Source: Sphingomonas panacisoli
GTDB lineage: Bacteria; Pseudomonadota; Alphaproteobacteria; Sphingomonadales; Sphingomonadaceae
Assembly (NCBI RefSeq): GCF_007859635.1
Contig: NZ_CP042306.1
Coordinates: forward strand, 1,240,001-1,304,000
Reading direction: 5' to 3'
DNA length: 64,000 nucleotides
Position 1 is the first letter of the stretch; each line of letters begins with the position of its first letter. Positions 43,713-52,232 of the stretch are shown in pieces. The translations under genes and the position numbers were made by a program. The notes beneath the pieces were generated by a model. It ran no database searches. It was not told where the DNA came from and saw only the letters and a list, made by a program, of their open reading frames with translations.

Positions 43713-45461
43713 GTGTCGACCGAACCCGTAATCACGCTGGACCCGGCCTGGCCCAAGATGTCGCTCAAGGACGCGAGCGAGGCCCTGACTGCGCCGGGAT
43801 CGAAGTTCGAAATGGAGACGGTGACGATCCGCGGCGTGCCGACCAGAGTGTGGAAGAACGCGCCGCACGACCTGGGCCAATTGTTCGACCTGTCGCGCAC
43901 GCATGGCGACCGTACGTTTACGATGCTCGACGACGAGCGGGTGACGTTCGAACAAAACTATCGCGGCGCCGCGACGCTGGCGCGCGCGCTGCAGGATATG
44001 GGCGTGGGGAAGGGCGACCGCGTCGCGTTCGCGATGCGCAACCTGCCCGAATGGCCGGTCGTGTTCTTCGCGATCACGACGATCGGCGCGATCGCGGTGC
44101 CGCTCAACGCGTGGTGGACCGGCGCCGAGCTGGAATACGGCATCCGGGATTCGGGGGCGAAGGTGCTGATCGTCGATGCCGAGCGCTATGCGCGGATCGC
44201 CGACCATCTGCTGGCGCTGACCGGCGTCGAGCAATTGATCGTCGCGCGCTCGCCCGCGCCGATCGCGGGAACGCAGGCGCTTGAGGACATCATCGGTACG
44301 CCGGCGATCTGGGGCACGTTGCCCGACACCGACCGCCCGCGCGTCGAGATCGACAGCGATGACGATGCGACGATCTTCTATACCAGCGGCACCACCGGCA
44401 ATCCGAAGGGCGCGCTCGGCACCCACCGTAATCTGATGACCAACATCATGTCGGCGGGATTCGCGGCGGCGCGCAGCTTCCTGCGCCGCGGCGAGGCGAT
44501 CCCCGATCCGACCCCGCGCACCACGCTGACCGTGATCCCGATGTTCCACGTCACCGCCTGCTCGGCCGGGCTGATGGGAACGATGGCGGGCGGCAGTACG
44601 ATGATCTTCATGCGCAAGTGGGAGCCGGTCCAGGCGATGGAGATCATCCAGCGCGAGAAGGTTCACTTCACCGGCGGCGTGCCGACGATCGCGTGGCAGC
44701 TGCTCGAACATCCCGACCGGGCGAACTACGACCTCTCCTCGATCGAAGCGATCGGCTATGGCGGCGCGCCTTCCGCGCCCGAACTGGTCAAGAAGATCTT
44801 CGAGGAGTTCGGCGCGCTGCCGTCGAACGGCTGGGGCATGACTGAGACGATGGCCACGGTCACCAGCCATTCGTCGGAAGATTATCTCAATCGCCCGACC
44901 AGCGCCGGGCCCCCGGTCGCGGTCGCCGATCTCGAAATCCGCGCCGACGACGGCGTCACCGTGCTGCCGATCGGCGAGGTCGGCGAGCTATGGGCGCGCG
45001 GGCCGATGATCGTGAAGGAATATTGGAACAAGCCCGAAGCGTCGGCGGAAACGTTCGTCGACGGCTGGGTTAGGACCGGCGATCTCGCGCGCCTCGACGA
45101 GGAAGGCTTCGTCTATATCGTCGATCGCGCCAAGGACATGGTGATCCGTGGCGGCGAGAACATCTATTCGTCCGAGGTGGAGAACGCGCTTTACGAGCAT
45201 CCCGCAGTGACCGACTGCGCGATCATCGGCATCCCGCATCGCACGCTGGGCGAGGAGCCGGCGGCGGTGGTCCACCTCGCGCCGGGCATGACCGCGAGCG
45301 AGGGCGAACTGCAAGCCTGGGTGCGCGAGCGGTTGGCGGCGTTCAAGGCGCCGGTCGCGGTGCGCTTCGTCCACGAAACGCTACCGCGCAACGCCAACGG
45401 CAAGATCCTGAAAAAAGACCTGAAAAGCCTGTTCGCCGACCGCGGGGAGCAAGCCGCCTAG
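43713..45461 (+). CDS. AMP-dependent long-chain-type acyl-CoA synthetase
   Basis: This 582-residue adenylate-forming ligase has IFYTSGTTGNPKGALGTHRN (P-loop), GWGMTETMATV, GWVRTGDLARLDEEGF, DRAKDMVIRGGENIYSSEVE and the C-terminal NANGKILKKDLK with the catalytic lysine. It starts at GTG 43713 after GGAGAG. It is divergent from the esterase; the 122-bp region between holds GTTACCGGAAAT-like sequence similar to other promoter regions here. It probably activates the carboxylic acid released from the pathway substrate. The fatty-acid chain length is not predictable. Confidence 0.92.
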   Translation: MSTEPVITLDPAWPKMSLKDASEALTAPGSKFEMETVTIRGVPTRVWKNAPHDLGQLFDLSRTHGDRTFTMLDDERVTFEQNYRGAATLARALQDMGVGKGDRVAFAMRNLPEWPVVFFAITTIGAIAVPLNAWWTGAELEYGIRDSGAKVLIVDAERYARIADHLLALTGVEQLIVARSPAPIAGTQALEDIIGTPAIWGTLPDTDRPRVEIDSDDDATIFYTSGTTGNPKGALGTHRNLMTNIMSAGFAAARSFLRRGEAIPDPTPRTTLTVIPMFHVTACSAGLMGTMAGGSTMIFMRKWEPVQAMEIIQREKVHFTGGVPTIAWQLLEHPDRANYDLSSIEAIGYGGAPSAPELVKKIFEEFGALPSNGWGMTETMATVTSHSSEDYLNRPTSAGPPVAVADLEIRADDGVTVLPIGEVGELWARGPMIVKEYWNKPEASAETFVDGWVRTGDLARLDEEGFVYIVDRAKDMVIRGGENIYSSEVENALYEHPAVTDCAIIGIPHRTLGEEPAAVVHLAPGMTASEGELQAWVRERLAAFKAPVAVRFVHETLPRNANGKILKKDLKSLFADRGEQAA

Positions 45462-45482
45462 CGCGGTAACCATCCTTTGTCC

Positions 45483-45507
45483 GGAACCGGCTCAGCGCGT
45501 TTTCGTT
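45483..45507 (+). promoter_or_regulatory. EcfG-type (general stress sigma factor) promoter
   Basis: GGAAC-N16-CGTT is an exact consensus match, 27 bp before the ATG of the 44-residue membrane protein gene. Confidence 0.75.
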
Positions 45508-45533
45508 GAGGGGCCGGAACGGAGGATGTACCT

Positions 45534-45668
45534 ATGGCCGATATCAACACCGACGAGCGTACCGTCGTCGAGCGCAGCAGCTTCAACGTGGCGAACGTTA
45601 TCATCGCCATCGCGATCCTGATTGCCGTGCTCGGCGTGCTCAAATACTTCCACGCTCTGCCGTTTTAG
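45534..45668 (+). CDS. 44-residue single-span membrane protein, EcfG-promoter driven
   Basis: A very short gene encodes a polar N-terminus (MADINTDERTVVERSSFN) and one transmembrane helix (VANVIIAIAILIAVLGVLKYF). It starts after GGAGGA with normal spacing and ends as TTTTAG against the convergent MFS gene, overlapping its stop. The exact EcfG consensus just upstream, a good ribosome site and a clean TM segment together make it credible despite its size. It is probably an inner-membrane stress protein. No family is recognised. Confidence 0.75.
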   Translation: MADINTDERTVVERSSFNVANVIIAIAILIAVLGVLKYFHALPF

Positions 45669-46933
45669 GGCGAGGCAGGGGCCTTCGCCGGCGCGGTTTC
45701 GCGGGCGAAGGCCATCGCCACCAAGCCGAGCAATGTCGCCCCGAACATATACCATGCCGGCGACAGCGGATTGCCGGTGACGCCGGTCAGCCAGGCGATG
45801 ACGAATTGAGTCGATCCGCCGAAGATCGAAATCGCCAGCGCATAGACGATCGCCACCGCGCCCGAACGTACGCGCATCGGTAGCGCTTCGGTCACCGCGA
45901 TGAACGCGCTGACTGCGGCGATCGACAGGAGCACGCGCAGCCCGAAACTGACCGCGTACAAGGTGCTCGCCTTGGGTTCGCCGACCAGCCACCAGAAAGC
46001 AGGCAGGGTGCCGATCGCCAGCGCCAGCATCGGCCAGATCATCCACGGCCGCCGTCCGTGTGTGTCCGAAAACCACCCGCCAAGCGCCGAGCCGATCACG
46101 TTGCCCAGCCCGACCGCGATCGTCGCACCCAGCGCCACGCCCGACGGCATGCCCAGCGTCGCTTTCGCGAACGTCGTCATATAATTGAGGACGTAAGTTC
46201 CGATCGTCGCCGAGAGCATCGCGACGAAGCCGAACATCGCGACCGTGGCGTAGCTTCTCATCGGCGGCGCCACCGCAGCGGACACCGTTTCGTGCAGCGT
46301 TTCCGGCAACGTCCGGCGCAAGGCCAAGCCGACCGGTACGGTCGCTGCGCCGATCGCCATCGCGATCCGCCACCCCCAACTCGACAGCGCCGTGTCGTCC
46401 ATCACGGCGGCCAGCAAGACACCGATCGCGCCGGCCAACAGCGTGGCGGCGCCTTGGCCGACGAATTGCATCGAAATGTACCAGCCGCGCTTCTCCGTCG
46501 GTGCGGCTTCGGCGAGAAAGGCGGTACTGGTCCCGACCTCGCCGCCCAATGCGAAGCCCTGCACCAGGCGGAACAGGATGACGGCGATCGGTGCCGCCAG
46601 CCCGATCGCGGCGTAGGAGGGCGTGATCGCCACGCCGAGCGTGGACAGTCCGATCATGCCGAACGAGAGCAGCATCATCGGCCGTCGCCCGAGCCGGTCA
46701 CCCAGGCTCCCGATTACGAACGCGCCGAGCGGTCGGGTCAGGAACCCCGCACCGAATGTCGCGAGGGCGAGCAGCAGGCTCGATTGCGGATTGGTCGCCG
46801 GGAAGAAGCATTGCCCGATTTGGACCGCGAAGAAGCTGAAGACGAGGAAATCGTAGAATTCGAGCGCATTGCCCAGCGACACGCCGACCACCTGGCTGCG
46901 CGTGATTGTCCGGGCCGCTCGCTCTTCCGTCAT
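45665..46933 (-). CDS. MFS transporter, metabolite:H+ symporter (MHS) type
   Basis: This 422-residue permease has GNALEFYDFLVFSFFAVQIG in TM1, GSLGDRLGRRPMMLLS after TM2 and FRLVQGFALGGEVGTSTAFLAEAAPTEKRG, the pattern of the MHS family that imports carboxylates, proline, betaine or aromatic acids with protons. The start at 46933 has GGGGGAG; a 46-residue upstream extension overlaps the neighbouring region and is rejected. It is divergent from the GNAT gene. The substrate is unknown, probably an organic acid. Confidence 0.87.
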   Translation of the reverse strand: MTEERAARTITRSQVVGVSLGNALEFYDFLVFSFFAVQIGQCFFPATNPQSSLLLALATFGAGFLTRPLGAFVIGSLGDRLGRRPMMLLSFGMIGLSTLGVAITPSYAAIGLAAPIAVILFRLVQGFALGGEVGTSTAFLAEAAPTEKRGWYISMQFVGQGAATLLAGAIGVLLAAVMDDTALSSWGWRIAMAIGAATVPVGLALRRTLPETLHETVSAAVAPPMRSYATVAMFGFVAMLSATIGTYVLNYMTTFAKATLGMPSGVALGATIAVGLGNVIGSALGGWFSDTHGRRPWMIWPMLALAIGTLPAFWWLVGEPKASTLYAVSFGLRVLLSIAAVSAFIAVTEALPMRVRSGAVAIVYALAISIFGGSTQFVIAWLTGVTGNPLSPAWYMFGATLLGLVAMAFARETAPAKAPASP

Positions 46934-47009
46934 CGCACTCCCCCCGGATGCCGATCGACGACGTAGCGACGCCTTTTCGAGCCAAGTCAATGCGGCTACG
47001 TCCGCCGCC

Positions 47010-47522
47010 ATGACGCTGACGATCCGCGACGCCGTGCCCGCCGACGCCGCGGGAATCCTGCCGATGTACAATTATGCCGTGGCGGAGACGACCGCGATCT
47101 TCGACACACGGCTGTCCGATCTGGCGGGCCGCGAAGCGTGGTTGGCGCAGCGGCGCGCCGACGGCTTCCCGGTGCTGATCGCCGAGATCGACGGTGCGAT
47201 CGCGGGGTTCGCGTCGTTCGGCGAGTTTCGCGCTTGGGACGGGTATCGCTTCACCGTCGAACATTCGATCTATGTCGATCCGGCGCGGCACCGCGAAGGG
47301 ATCGGGCGGGCGCTGCTGGCGGCGCTGATCGATCGAGCGCAGGCGGCGGGCAAGCATGCGATGATGGCGGGGATCGCCGCCGAAAACCACGTGTCGCTCG
47401 CCCTGCATCAGGCACTCGGTTTTCGCGAGGTCGGGCGCATCCCCCAGGTCGCCGAAAAGTTCGGGCGCTGGCTCGATCTGGTGTTCCTGCAATTGATACT
47501 CGATGGTCGTGACGCACCTTGA
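47010..47522 (+). CDS. GNAT N-acetyltransferase, phosphinothricin/methionine-sulfone type
   Basis: This 170-residue acetyltransferase has TIRDAVPADAAGILPMYN at the start, TAIFDTRL, SIYVDPARHREGIGRALLAALI (acetyl-CoA-binding Q/RxxGxG/A) and NHVSLALHQALGFREVG. This is the layout of the PAT/MnaT family that acetylates L-methionine sulfone, sulfoximine or phosphinothricin. The start at 47010 fits the family. Its stop codon overlaps the FNR box of the next gene. Confidence 0.88.
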   Translation: MTLTIRDAVPADAAGILPMYNYAVAETTAIFDTRLSDLAGREAWLAQRRADGFPVLIAEIDGAIAGFASFGEFRAWDGYRFTVEHSIYVDPARHREGIGRALLAALIDRAQAAGKHAMMAGIAAENHVSLALHQALGFREVGRIPQVAEKFGRWLDLVFLQLILDGRDAP

Positions 47523-47532
47523 TAAAAATCAA
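47519..47532. promoter_or_regulatory. Perfect FNR/FixK box
   Basis: TTGATAAAAATCAA (TTGAT-N4-ATCAA) lies 36 bp upstream of the Crp/Fnr-type gene. Position and sequence suggest redox control or autoregulation. Confidence 0.8.
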
Positions 47533-47567
47533 TGTCATTCGGCCGGTTGCGGACCTAAAGTATCCGC

Positions 47568-48293
47568 ATGCTCAGCGATAACTTCCTCAAGAACCGCCGT
47601 CGCCGCGAGTTGAGCGACGAAGAAAAGTCGGGCCTGGACGAAATTCTGACCGCGCCCGTCACGCTGCCCAAGCGCAAGGTGGTGACCAGCCGTGGCGATG
47701 TGGTGAATCGCAGCACGTTTCTGATCTCCGGCTTCATGTGCCGCTACATGGACGGCGCGGACGGTCACCGGCAGCTCGTCAGCGTGCAGACGCCGGGGGA
47801 TTTCGTCGATCTGCACGGCTATCCGCTGCAGCGGCTCGATCACGACGTCGCCACCATCAGCGAATGCCAGGTCGCCTATGCGCCACACGACAAGCTGACC
47901 GCCCTGATCGAACGCATGCCGCATCTTGGCCGTGTTCTGTGGTTCTCGACCCTGCTCGACGCGGCGCTGCATCGCGAGTGGATTTTCCGGCTCGGCCGAC
48001 TCGACGCGGTCGGCCGCGTCGCGCACATGCTGTGCGAGACCTATGCGCGGCTCGACGCGGTGGGGCTGGTCGAGAACGGTACCTTCGCCTGGCCACTGAC
48101 GCAGCAGGATCTGGGGGAGGCGTGCGCGCTGACTTCGGTCCACGTCAACCGTACGCTACGGGTGCTGAGGGAGGCGGGGATGGTCGAGGTGTCGGACCGG
48201 ATCGTCACGGTAATGGACTTCGATCGGCTGGCGCACACGGGCGAATTTTCGCCCGACTACCTCTATTTCGACGACGGGGTCCGGACGCCCTGA
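47568..48293 (+). CDS. Crp/Fnr-family transcriptional regulator
   Basis: This 241-residue regulator has an N-terminal cyclic-nucleotide-binding-like beta-roll (KVVTSRGDVVNRSTFLISGF, VQTPGDFVDLHGY) and a C-terminal winged HTH (LTQQDLGEACALTSVHVNRTLRVLREAG). It lacks the N-terminal cysteine cluster of true oxygen-sensing FNR proteins, so it is closer to FixK/Crp-like members. A perfect FNR box lies in its promoter, so it is likely either autoregulated or the target of another FNR/FixK protein. The ligand is unknown. Confidence 0.9.
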   Translation: MLSDNFLKNRRRRELSDEEKSGLDEILTAPVTLPKRKVVTSRGDVVNRSTFLISGFMCRYMDGADGHRQLVSVQTPGDFVDLHGYPLQRLDHDVATISECQVAYAPHDKLTALIERMPHLGRVLWFSTLLDAALHREWIFRLGRLDAVGRVAHMLCETYARLDAVGLVENGTFAWPLTQQDLGEACALTSVHVNRTLRVLREAGMVEVSDRIVTVMDFDRLAHTGEFSPDYLYFDDGVRTP

Positions 48294-48301
48294 GTTTCTT
48301 C

Positions 48302-48376
48302 GTGCTCCTGCGCAGGCAGGAGCCCAGGGTGATGTGCTATTTCGCTGCCCTTAGGCTCCTGCTTTCGCAGGAGCAC
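48302..48376. repeat. Paired palindromic repeat, class C
   Basis: GTGCTCCTGCGCAGGCAGGAGC and GCTCCTGCTTTCGCAGGAGCAC in mirror orientation. It lies in the convergent gap between the Crp-type gene and glycerol kinase. Confidence 0.9.
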
Positions 48377-48384
48377 GGGGTCGA

Positions 48385-49851
48385 TCAGGCGGAAGCGACG
48401 ACCGACTTCACGGCGTTTTCCCAACCATTCAGTCGTGTCTGCCGCGTGTCGTCCATCATATCGGGCTCGAACGTCGCGATCTCGCCGCGCATTGCCGAGG
48501 CGGCCTGCAGATCCTTGAACAGCCCACAGCCGACTCCGGCCAGCATCGCCGCGCCCAACGCGGTCGTCTCGGCGAAAGCGGGTCGCTCGACGGCAAGGTC
48601 GAGCATGTCGGCCAGGTCCTGCGCCATCCAGTCGTTCGCGACCATCCCGCCGTCGATCCTGAGCGTCTTCCAGTCGGCGCCGTCGGCCGCGAAGGCGGTC
48701 TTCAGATCGTGCGCCTGATGCGCCATCGCCTCCAGCGCCGCGCGGACGACGTGCGCGCGGGTCGCGGTGAAGGACAGCCCCGAAATGCTGCCGCGCGCTT
48801 CCGCCTCCCACCAAGGCGCGCCGAGCCCCGACAGCGCGGGGACGAGATAGACGCCGGCATTGTCCGCGACCGACCGCGCCAACCCCTCGGTGTCCTGCGC
48901 CGTTGCGATCAGCTTCAGCGAATCGCGGAGCCACTGGATCAGGCTGCCGGCGACGAACACCGATCCTTCCAACGCATAGGCGCGGCGCCCGCCGAGTTGC
49001 CACGCGATCGTCGCGAGCAGGCGGTTCTTCGACGTCGGCTGTTTCGCGCCATATTGCGTCAGGACGAACGCGCCGGTGCCGAACGTCGCCTTGGTGTCGC
49101 CGGGATCGAGACAGGCTTGCCCGATCGTCGCGGCCTGCTGATCCCCGGCCATGCCGCAGATCGGGATCGGCGCGCCGAACAATGTCGTCTCGCCATATTT
49201 CCCCGCACAATCGACGATCTCGGGCAGGGCGGCGCGCGGGGCGTCGAACAAGTCGATCAGTCCGTCGTCCCAATGCCCGCTGCCGATCGCCATCAGCGCG
49301 GTGCGGCTGGCGTTGGTCGCGTCGGTGACGTGAAGTCCGCCGGTCAGCTTGAACACCAGCCACGAATCGATCGTGCCGACCGCCAGCCGATCGCCGGCTT
49401 CCTTGAGCTGCGGCCAATTCGCCATCGCCCAGCCTATCTTCGAGCCCGAGAAATACGGATCGAGCAGCAACCCGGTCCGCGCCTGGACGGTCGGTTCGTG
49501 CCCCGCCGCCTTGAGGTCGCGGCACATCTGCGCAGTGCGCCGGTCCTGCCAGACGATCGCGGGCGTCAGCGGCTCGCCGGTAGTCTTGTCCCAGAACACG
49601 ATCGTTTCGCGCTGGTTGGTGATGCCGATCGCCGCAATCTTGTCCGCCCCGCCGGCTTTCTCGACCATCGCCTTCGTGCAGTCGAACGTACGGTCCCAAA
49701 TCTCGGCGGCGTCATGCTCGACCAGGCCGGGCGCTGGATAGTGCTGAGTCAGCTCGGCCGCCTGCGACCCGATGCATTTCCCATCGGCCGCGAACAGCAT
49801 CGCGCGGGTCGATGTCGTCCCTTCGTCGATCACCAGTAAAGTTTCACTCAT
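48385..49851 (-). CDS. glpK: Glycerol kinase
   Basis: This 488-residue FGGY-family kinase phosphorylates glycerol to glycerol-3-phosphate with ATP in the cytoplasm. N-terminal VIDEGTTSTRAMLF, GITNQRETIVFWDK, WQDRRTA, the FGTGAFVLTQYG region, and the C-terminal IDGGMVANDWMAQDLADML and ETTALGAAMLAG signatures are intact over normal length. It stands alone here without glpF or glpD. A class C palindromic repeat lies at its 3' side. Confidence 0.95.
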   Translation of the reverse strand: MSETLLVIDEGTTSTRAMLFAADGKCIGSQAAELTQHYPAPGLVEHDAAEIWDRTFDCTKAMVEKAGGADKIAAIGITNQRETIVFWDKTTGEPLTPAIVWQDRRTAQMCRDLKAAGHEPTVQARTGLLLDPYFSGSKIGWAMANWPQLKEAGDRLAVGTIDSWLVFKLTGGLHVTDATNASRTALMAIGSGHWDDGLIDLFDAPRAALPEIVDCAGKYGETTLFGAPIPICGMAGDQQAATIGQACLDPGDTKATFGTGAFVLTQYGAKQPTSKNRLLATIAWQLGGRRAYALEGSVFVAGSLIQWLRDSLKLIATAQDTEGLARSVADNAGVYLVPALSGLGAPWWEAEARGSISGLSFTATRAHVVRAALEAMAHQAHDLKTAFAADGADWKTLRIDGGMVANDWMAQDLADMLDLAVERPAFAETTALGAAMLAGVGCGLFKDLQAASAMRGEIATFEPDMMDDTRQTRLNGWENAVKSVVASA

Positions 49852-49880
49852 CGCGAAAGGCTAGCCGGGATTACATTGTG

Positions 49881-51146
49881 ATGGAATGCCGCTACGACGG
49901 GGGCATGGAAGGCGTCGAAGAACCTGGTCTGAGTGCAGCGGTCAGCGCATCGCTGGGCGGGGCCGCGACCGTCGCGCTGGCGCCCGAGCCGGCGGCCGAC
50001 GATCCGATCGATGAGGCGGCCGCGCCGATCGACGACCGCCGCGACCGGTTACTCGCGGGCCTGACGCTGATCGCAGGCGTCGCCTTGTTGCTCGGCCTGC
50101 CGTTCGCGTTGAAGGCGGGGGCGGAGTTCTTCCTTCCCGTCACCATCTCGCTGGTCATCGCGATCGCGCTGATCCCGATCCTCGAATGGCTCGAGCGCCG
50201 CCGCTTGCCGTCGTGGCTGGCGTCGCTGATTTGCGTGATCAGCTTCCTCGCGCTCGCCAACGTCGCGCTGGCGGCGATCATCGTCCCGGCGATCGAGTTC
50301 TTCCGCAAGCTGCCGGAACGGATCGACCGTATCCAGACCAACCTGGCGCCGCTGCTCGACCTTTACCAGACGCTCGAAAAGTATCTCAACCGCACGATCA
50401 CGCACCTCGCCAACGCGCAGCCGGTCAAGGCGGCACCCACCGCCGCGGTCGCGCCGCCGGGATCGTTGCTCGAACTCGCCGCGACGTCGGCGCCGGCAGC
50501 GATCGTCCAGGTCTTCTTCGGCGTGCTCGTCGTCTTCTTCTTCCTCGCCGGCTGGAGCCGTACGCGGCGCAACACGATCACCAGCCGCCAGAGCTTCGGT
50601 GGCGCGATGGCGACCGCCCGGGTGATCCAGGACGTGGTCGACGACGTCTCCGCCTATCTCGGTACGATCACGATGATCAATGTCGTGCTCGGCGCGATCG
50701 TCGGGACGGCGTTGTGGGCGATCGGGATGCCCTATCCGGCGATGTGGGGCGGCATCGTCGCCTTGCTCAACTACGTGCCGTATTTCGGGCCCATCGTCGC
50801 CGCGTTGCTGCTCGCGATCGGCGGGCTGATGACGTTCGACGACATCTGGTACGCGCTGTTTCCCGCGTTCATCATGATCGGATGCCATCTGCTCGAGGCA
50901 AACGTCGTGACGCCGCTGATCGTCGGGCATCGACTGACGATCAATCCGGTGATGATCCTGATCTCGCTGAGCTTCTGGAGCTGGGTGTGGGGCACGCCCG
51001 GCGCGCTGCTAGCGGTGCCGTTGCTGATCATCATCCAGACCGTGGTCGGCGCGGCGGGCAAGCCGGATATCGCGGGCTTCCTGTTCGAGCGCGGCACCTT
51101 GGTGCGAGAGCGTCCGAAACCGCGATTCAGCCTTCGTCGCAATTAG
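49881..51146 (+). CDS. AI-2E family transporter (YdiK/PerM-like permease)
   Basis: This membrane protein of about 421 residues has an acidic N-terminal region, two TMs (LLAGLTLIAGVALLLGLPFAL; FFLPVTISLVIAIALIP), a soluble helical section (PERIDRIQTNLAPLLDLYQTL) and five to six further TMs. The family motif region PYPAMWGGIVALLNYVPYFGPIV and HLLEANVVTPLIVGHRLTINPV are present. The family was named after AI-2 export, but most members export other small solutes. The start is uncertain (ATG 49881 or 49905), as neither has a clear ribosome site. It is divergent from glpK. Confidence 0.85.
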   Translation: MECRYDGGMEGVEEPGLSAAVSASLGGAATVALAPEPAADDPIDEAAAPIDDRRDRLLAGLTLIAGVALLLGLPFALKAGAEFFLPVTISLVIAIALIPILEWLERRRLPSWLASLICVISFLALANVALAAIIVPAIEFFRKLPERIDRIQTNLAPLLDLYQTLEKYLNRTITHLANAQPVKAAPTAAVAPPGSLLELAATSAPAAIVQVFFGVLVVFFFLAGWSRTRRNTITSRQSFGGAMATARVIQDVVDDVSAYLGTITMINVVLGAIVGTALWAIGMPYPAMWGGIVALLNYVPYFGPIVAALLLAIGGLMTFDDIWYALFPAFIMIGCHLLEANVVTPLIVGHRLTINPVMILISLSFWSWVWGTPGALLAVPLLIIIQTVVGAAGKPDIAGFLFERGTLVRERPKPRFSLRRN

Positions 51147-51208
51147 TCGGGAACGGTTGTTGACAGGGTAGGGCCGCTCGCTTAGTGGCCGCGCCTCACG
51201 CTTTCCAA

Positions 51209-51285
<77 letters not shown>

Positions 51286-51303
51286 TAGCGCAGCGCGCAT
51301 GGC

Positions 51304-51319
51304 AATAGCGGAAGCTATT
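51304..51319. other. Small hairpin downstream of tRNA-Asp
   Basis: AATAGC-GGAA-GCTATT is six perfect pairs with a GNRA-like tetraloop, 19 bases after the tRNA. It is a possible processing or termination signal. Confidence 0.4.
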
Positions 51320-51367
51320 TCCAAGACGCGCAAGCTCGGCCGGCGGAACGCAGTTTCCGACCGACGC

Positions 51368-51429
51368 GTTGCAGGTCGGCCATGTCCCCGGCATGGCCTA
51401 AACGATGCGGGGCATCGTTTACCTGCAAC
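51368..51429. ncRNA. Compact three-way-junction RNA candidate or double terminator
   Basis: A 9-bp outer stem (GTTGCAGGT / ACCTGCAAC) encloses two perfect hairpins, GGCCATG-N7-CATGGCC and AAACGATGC-GGG-GCATCGTTT, with almost no unpaired linker. The loops carry CCCC and GGG, which could pair. It lies in the convergent gap between tRNA-Asp and the DUF2842 gene. The second hairpin (51400-51420), with its flanking A and T tracts, could also serve as a two-way terminator. No coding function. Confidence 0.45.
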
Positions 51430-51445
51430 GGGCTTCGCCGCGGCG

Positions 51446-51679
51446 CTATACCTTCCATCGTCCCGTTTCCATCCAGCGCAACATCCGCTTGATCGGCAGC
51501 AGCCACAGCCACGCGACCCCCGCCGTGACATAAAACACCAATTGCACCAGCGGGTGCCATTGTCCGACCCAGGGCGACAGGCTGGCGACACCGACGCACC
51601 AGATCGCGATCAGCGCGAGGATCGCGAGGACGCCGATCGGTTTCTGCCAGCGCGGGGCGCCAGGGTCGTTCGGGGTCAT
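51446..51679 (-). CDS. DUF2842 small membrane protein
   Basis: This 77-residue protein has two hydrophobic segments (PIGVLAILALIAIWCVGVAS; LVQLVFYVTAGVAWLWLLPI) and the family-typical C-terminus KRMLRWMETGRWKV. DUF2842 proteins are short inner-membrane proteins of alphaproteobacteria with unknown role. ATG 51679 overlaps the stop of the 5-FCL gene (ATGA); an alternative ATG lies 12 bases upstream. It is the last gene of the zapA / 5-FCL transcription direction. Confidence 0.82.
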   Translation of the reverse strand: MTPNDPGAPRWQKPIGVLAILALIAIWCVGVASLSPWVGQWHPLVQLVFYVTAGVAWLWLLPIKRMLRWMETGRWKV

Positions 51680-52218
51680 CTCGTCATCCATCCTCGTTCG
51701 GTCACGATCGCGTGGAGCGTCATGTCCCACGGTTCCACGGGCAAACCATCCACCTGCTGGACGCTCCACGCCACGCCGACGCGCCACGCGTCTGGAAAGC
51801 GTGCGAAGGCGCGATCGTAATAGCCGGCGCCCTGGCCCAGCCGGTCGAGCTTGGCGTCGAACGCGAGCATCGGGGTCAGGATGATGTCGGGGCGCAGCTC
51901 GATCGCGTCGGCGGCGGGCTGGCTGAGCCCGAACGGGCCGGCTTCGAGTGCGGCTTCGGTTTCCCACGCGAGGAAACGCATCGGCTCGCTGCGGACGGTG
52001 ACGTGGGGAAGGGCGAGGACGCAGCCGGCCTCGGTCGCGGTACGGGCGAGCGGGGATGGGTCGGCTTCGCTGCCCATCGGGACGTAGGAGGTGACGGTCA
52101 GGCCGTGGGAGAGGCGGGCGCGGAAGGCGTCGGGGACCGTGATTGGCGGCGGATTGCTTGCGACGAAGGCGTCGCGGGTGGCGCGGATGTGGGCGCGGAG
52201 GGCGGGTTTGTCGATCAT
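51676..52218 (-). CDS. 5-formyltetrahydrofolate cyclo-ligase
   Basis: This 180-residue enzyme converts 5-formyl-THF to 5,10-methenyl-THF with ATP in the cytoplasm. The N-terminal helix DKPALRAHIRATRDAF, VPMGSEADPSPL and the catalytic-site signature GQGAGYYDRAFARFP are visible. I start it at ATG 52218 (MIDKPALR); a 15-residue Arg-rich extension is rejected. The zapA - 6S RNA - 5-FCL order found in many proteobacteria is kept here. The E. coli name of this gene is ygfA (fau). Confidence 0.9.
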   Translation of the reverse strand: MIDKPALRAHIRATRDAFVASNPPPITVPDAFRARLSHGLTVTSYVPMGSEADPSPLARTATEAGCVLALPHVTVRSEPMRFLAWETEAALEAGPFGLSQPAADAIELRPDIILTPMLAFDAKLDRLGQGAGYYDRAFARFPDAWRVGVAWSVQQVDGLPVEPWDMTLHAIVTERGWMTR

Positions 52219-52232
52219 CGGAGCAGCGCGCC

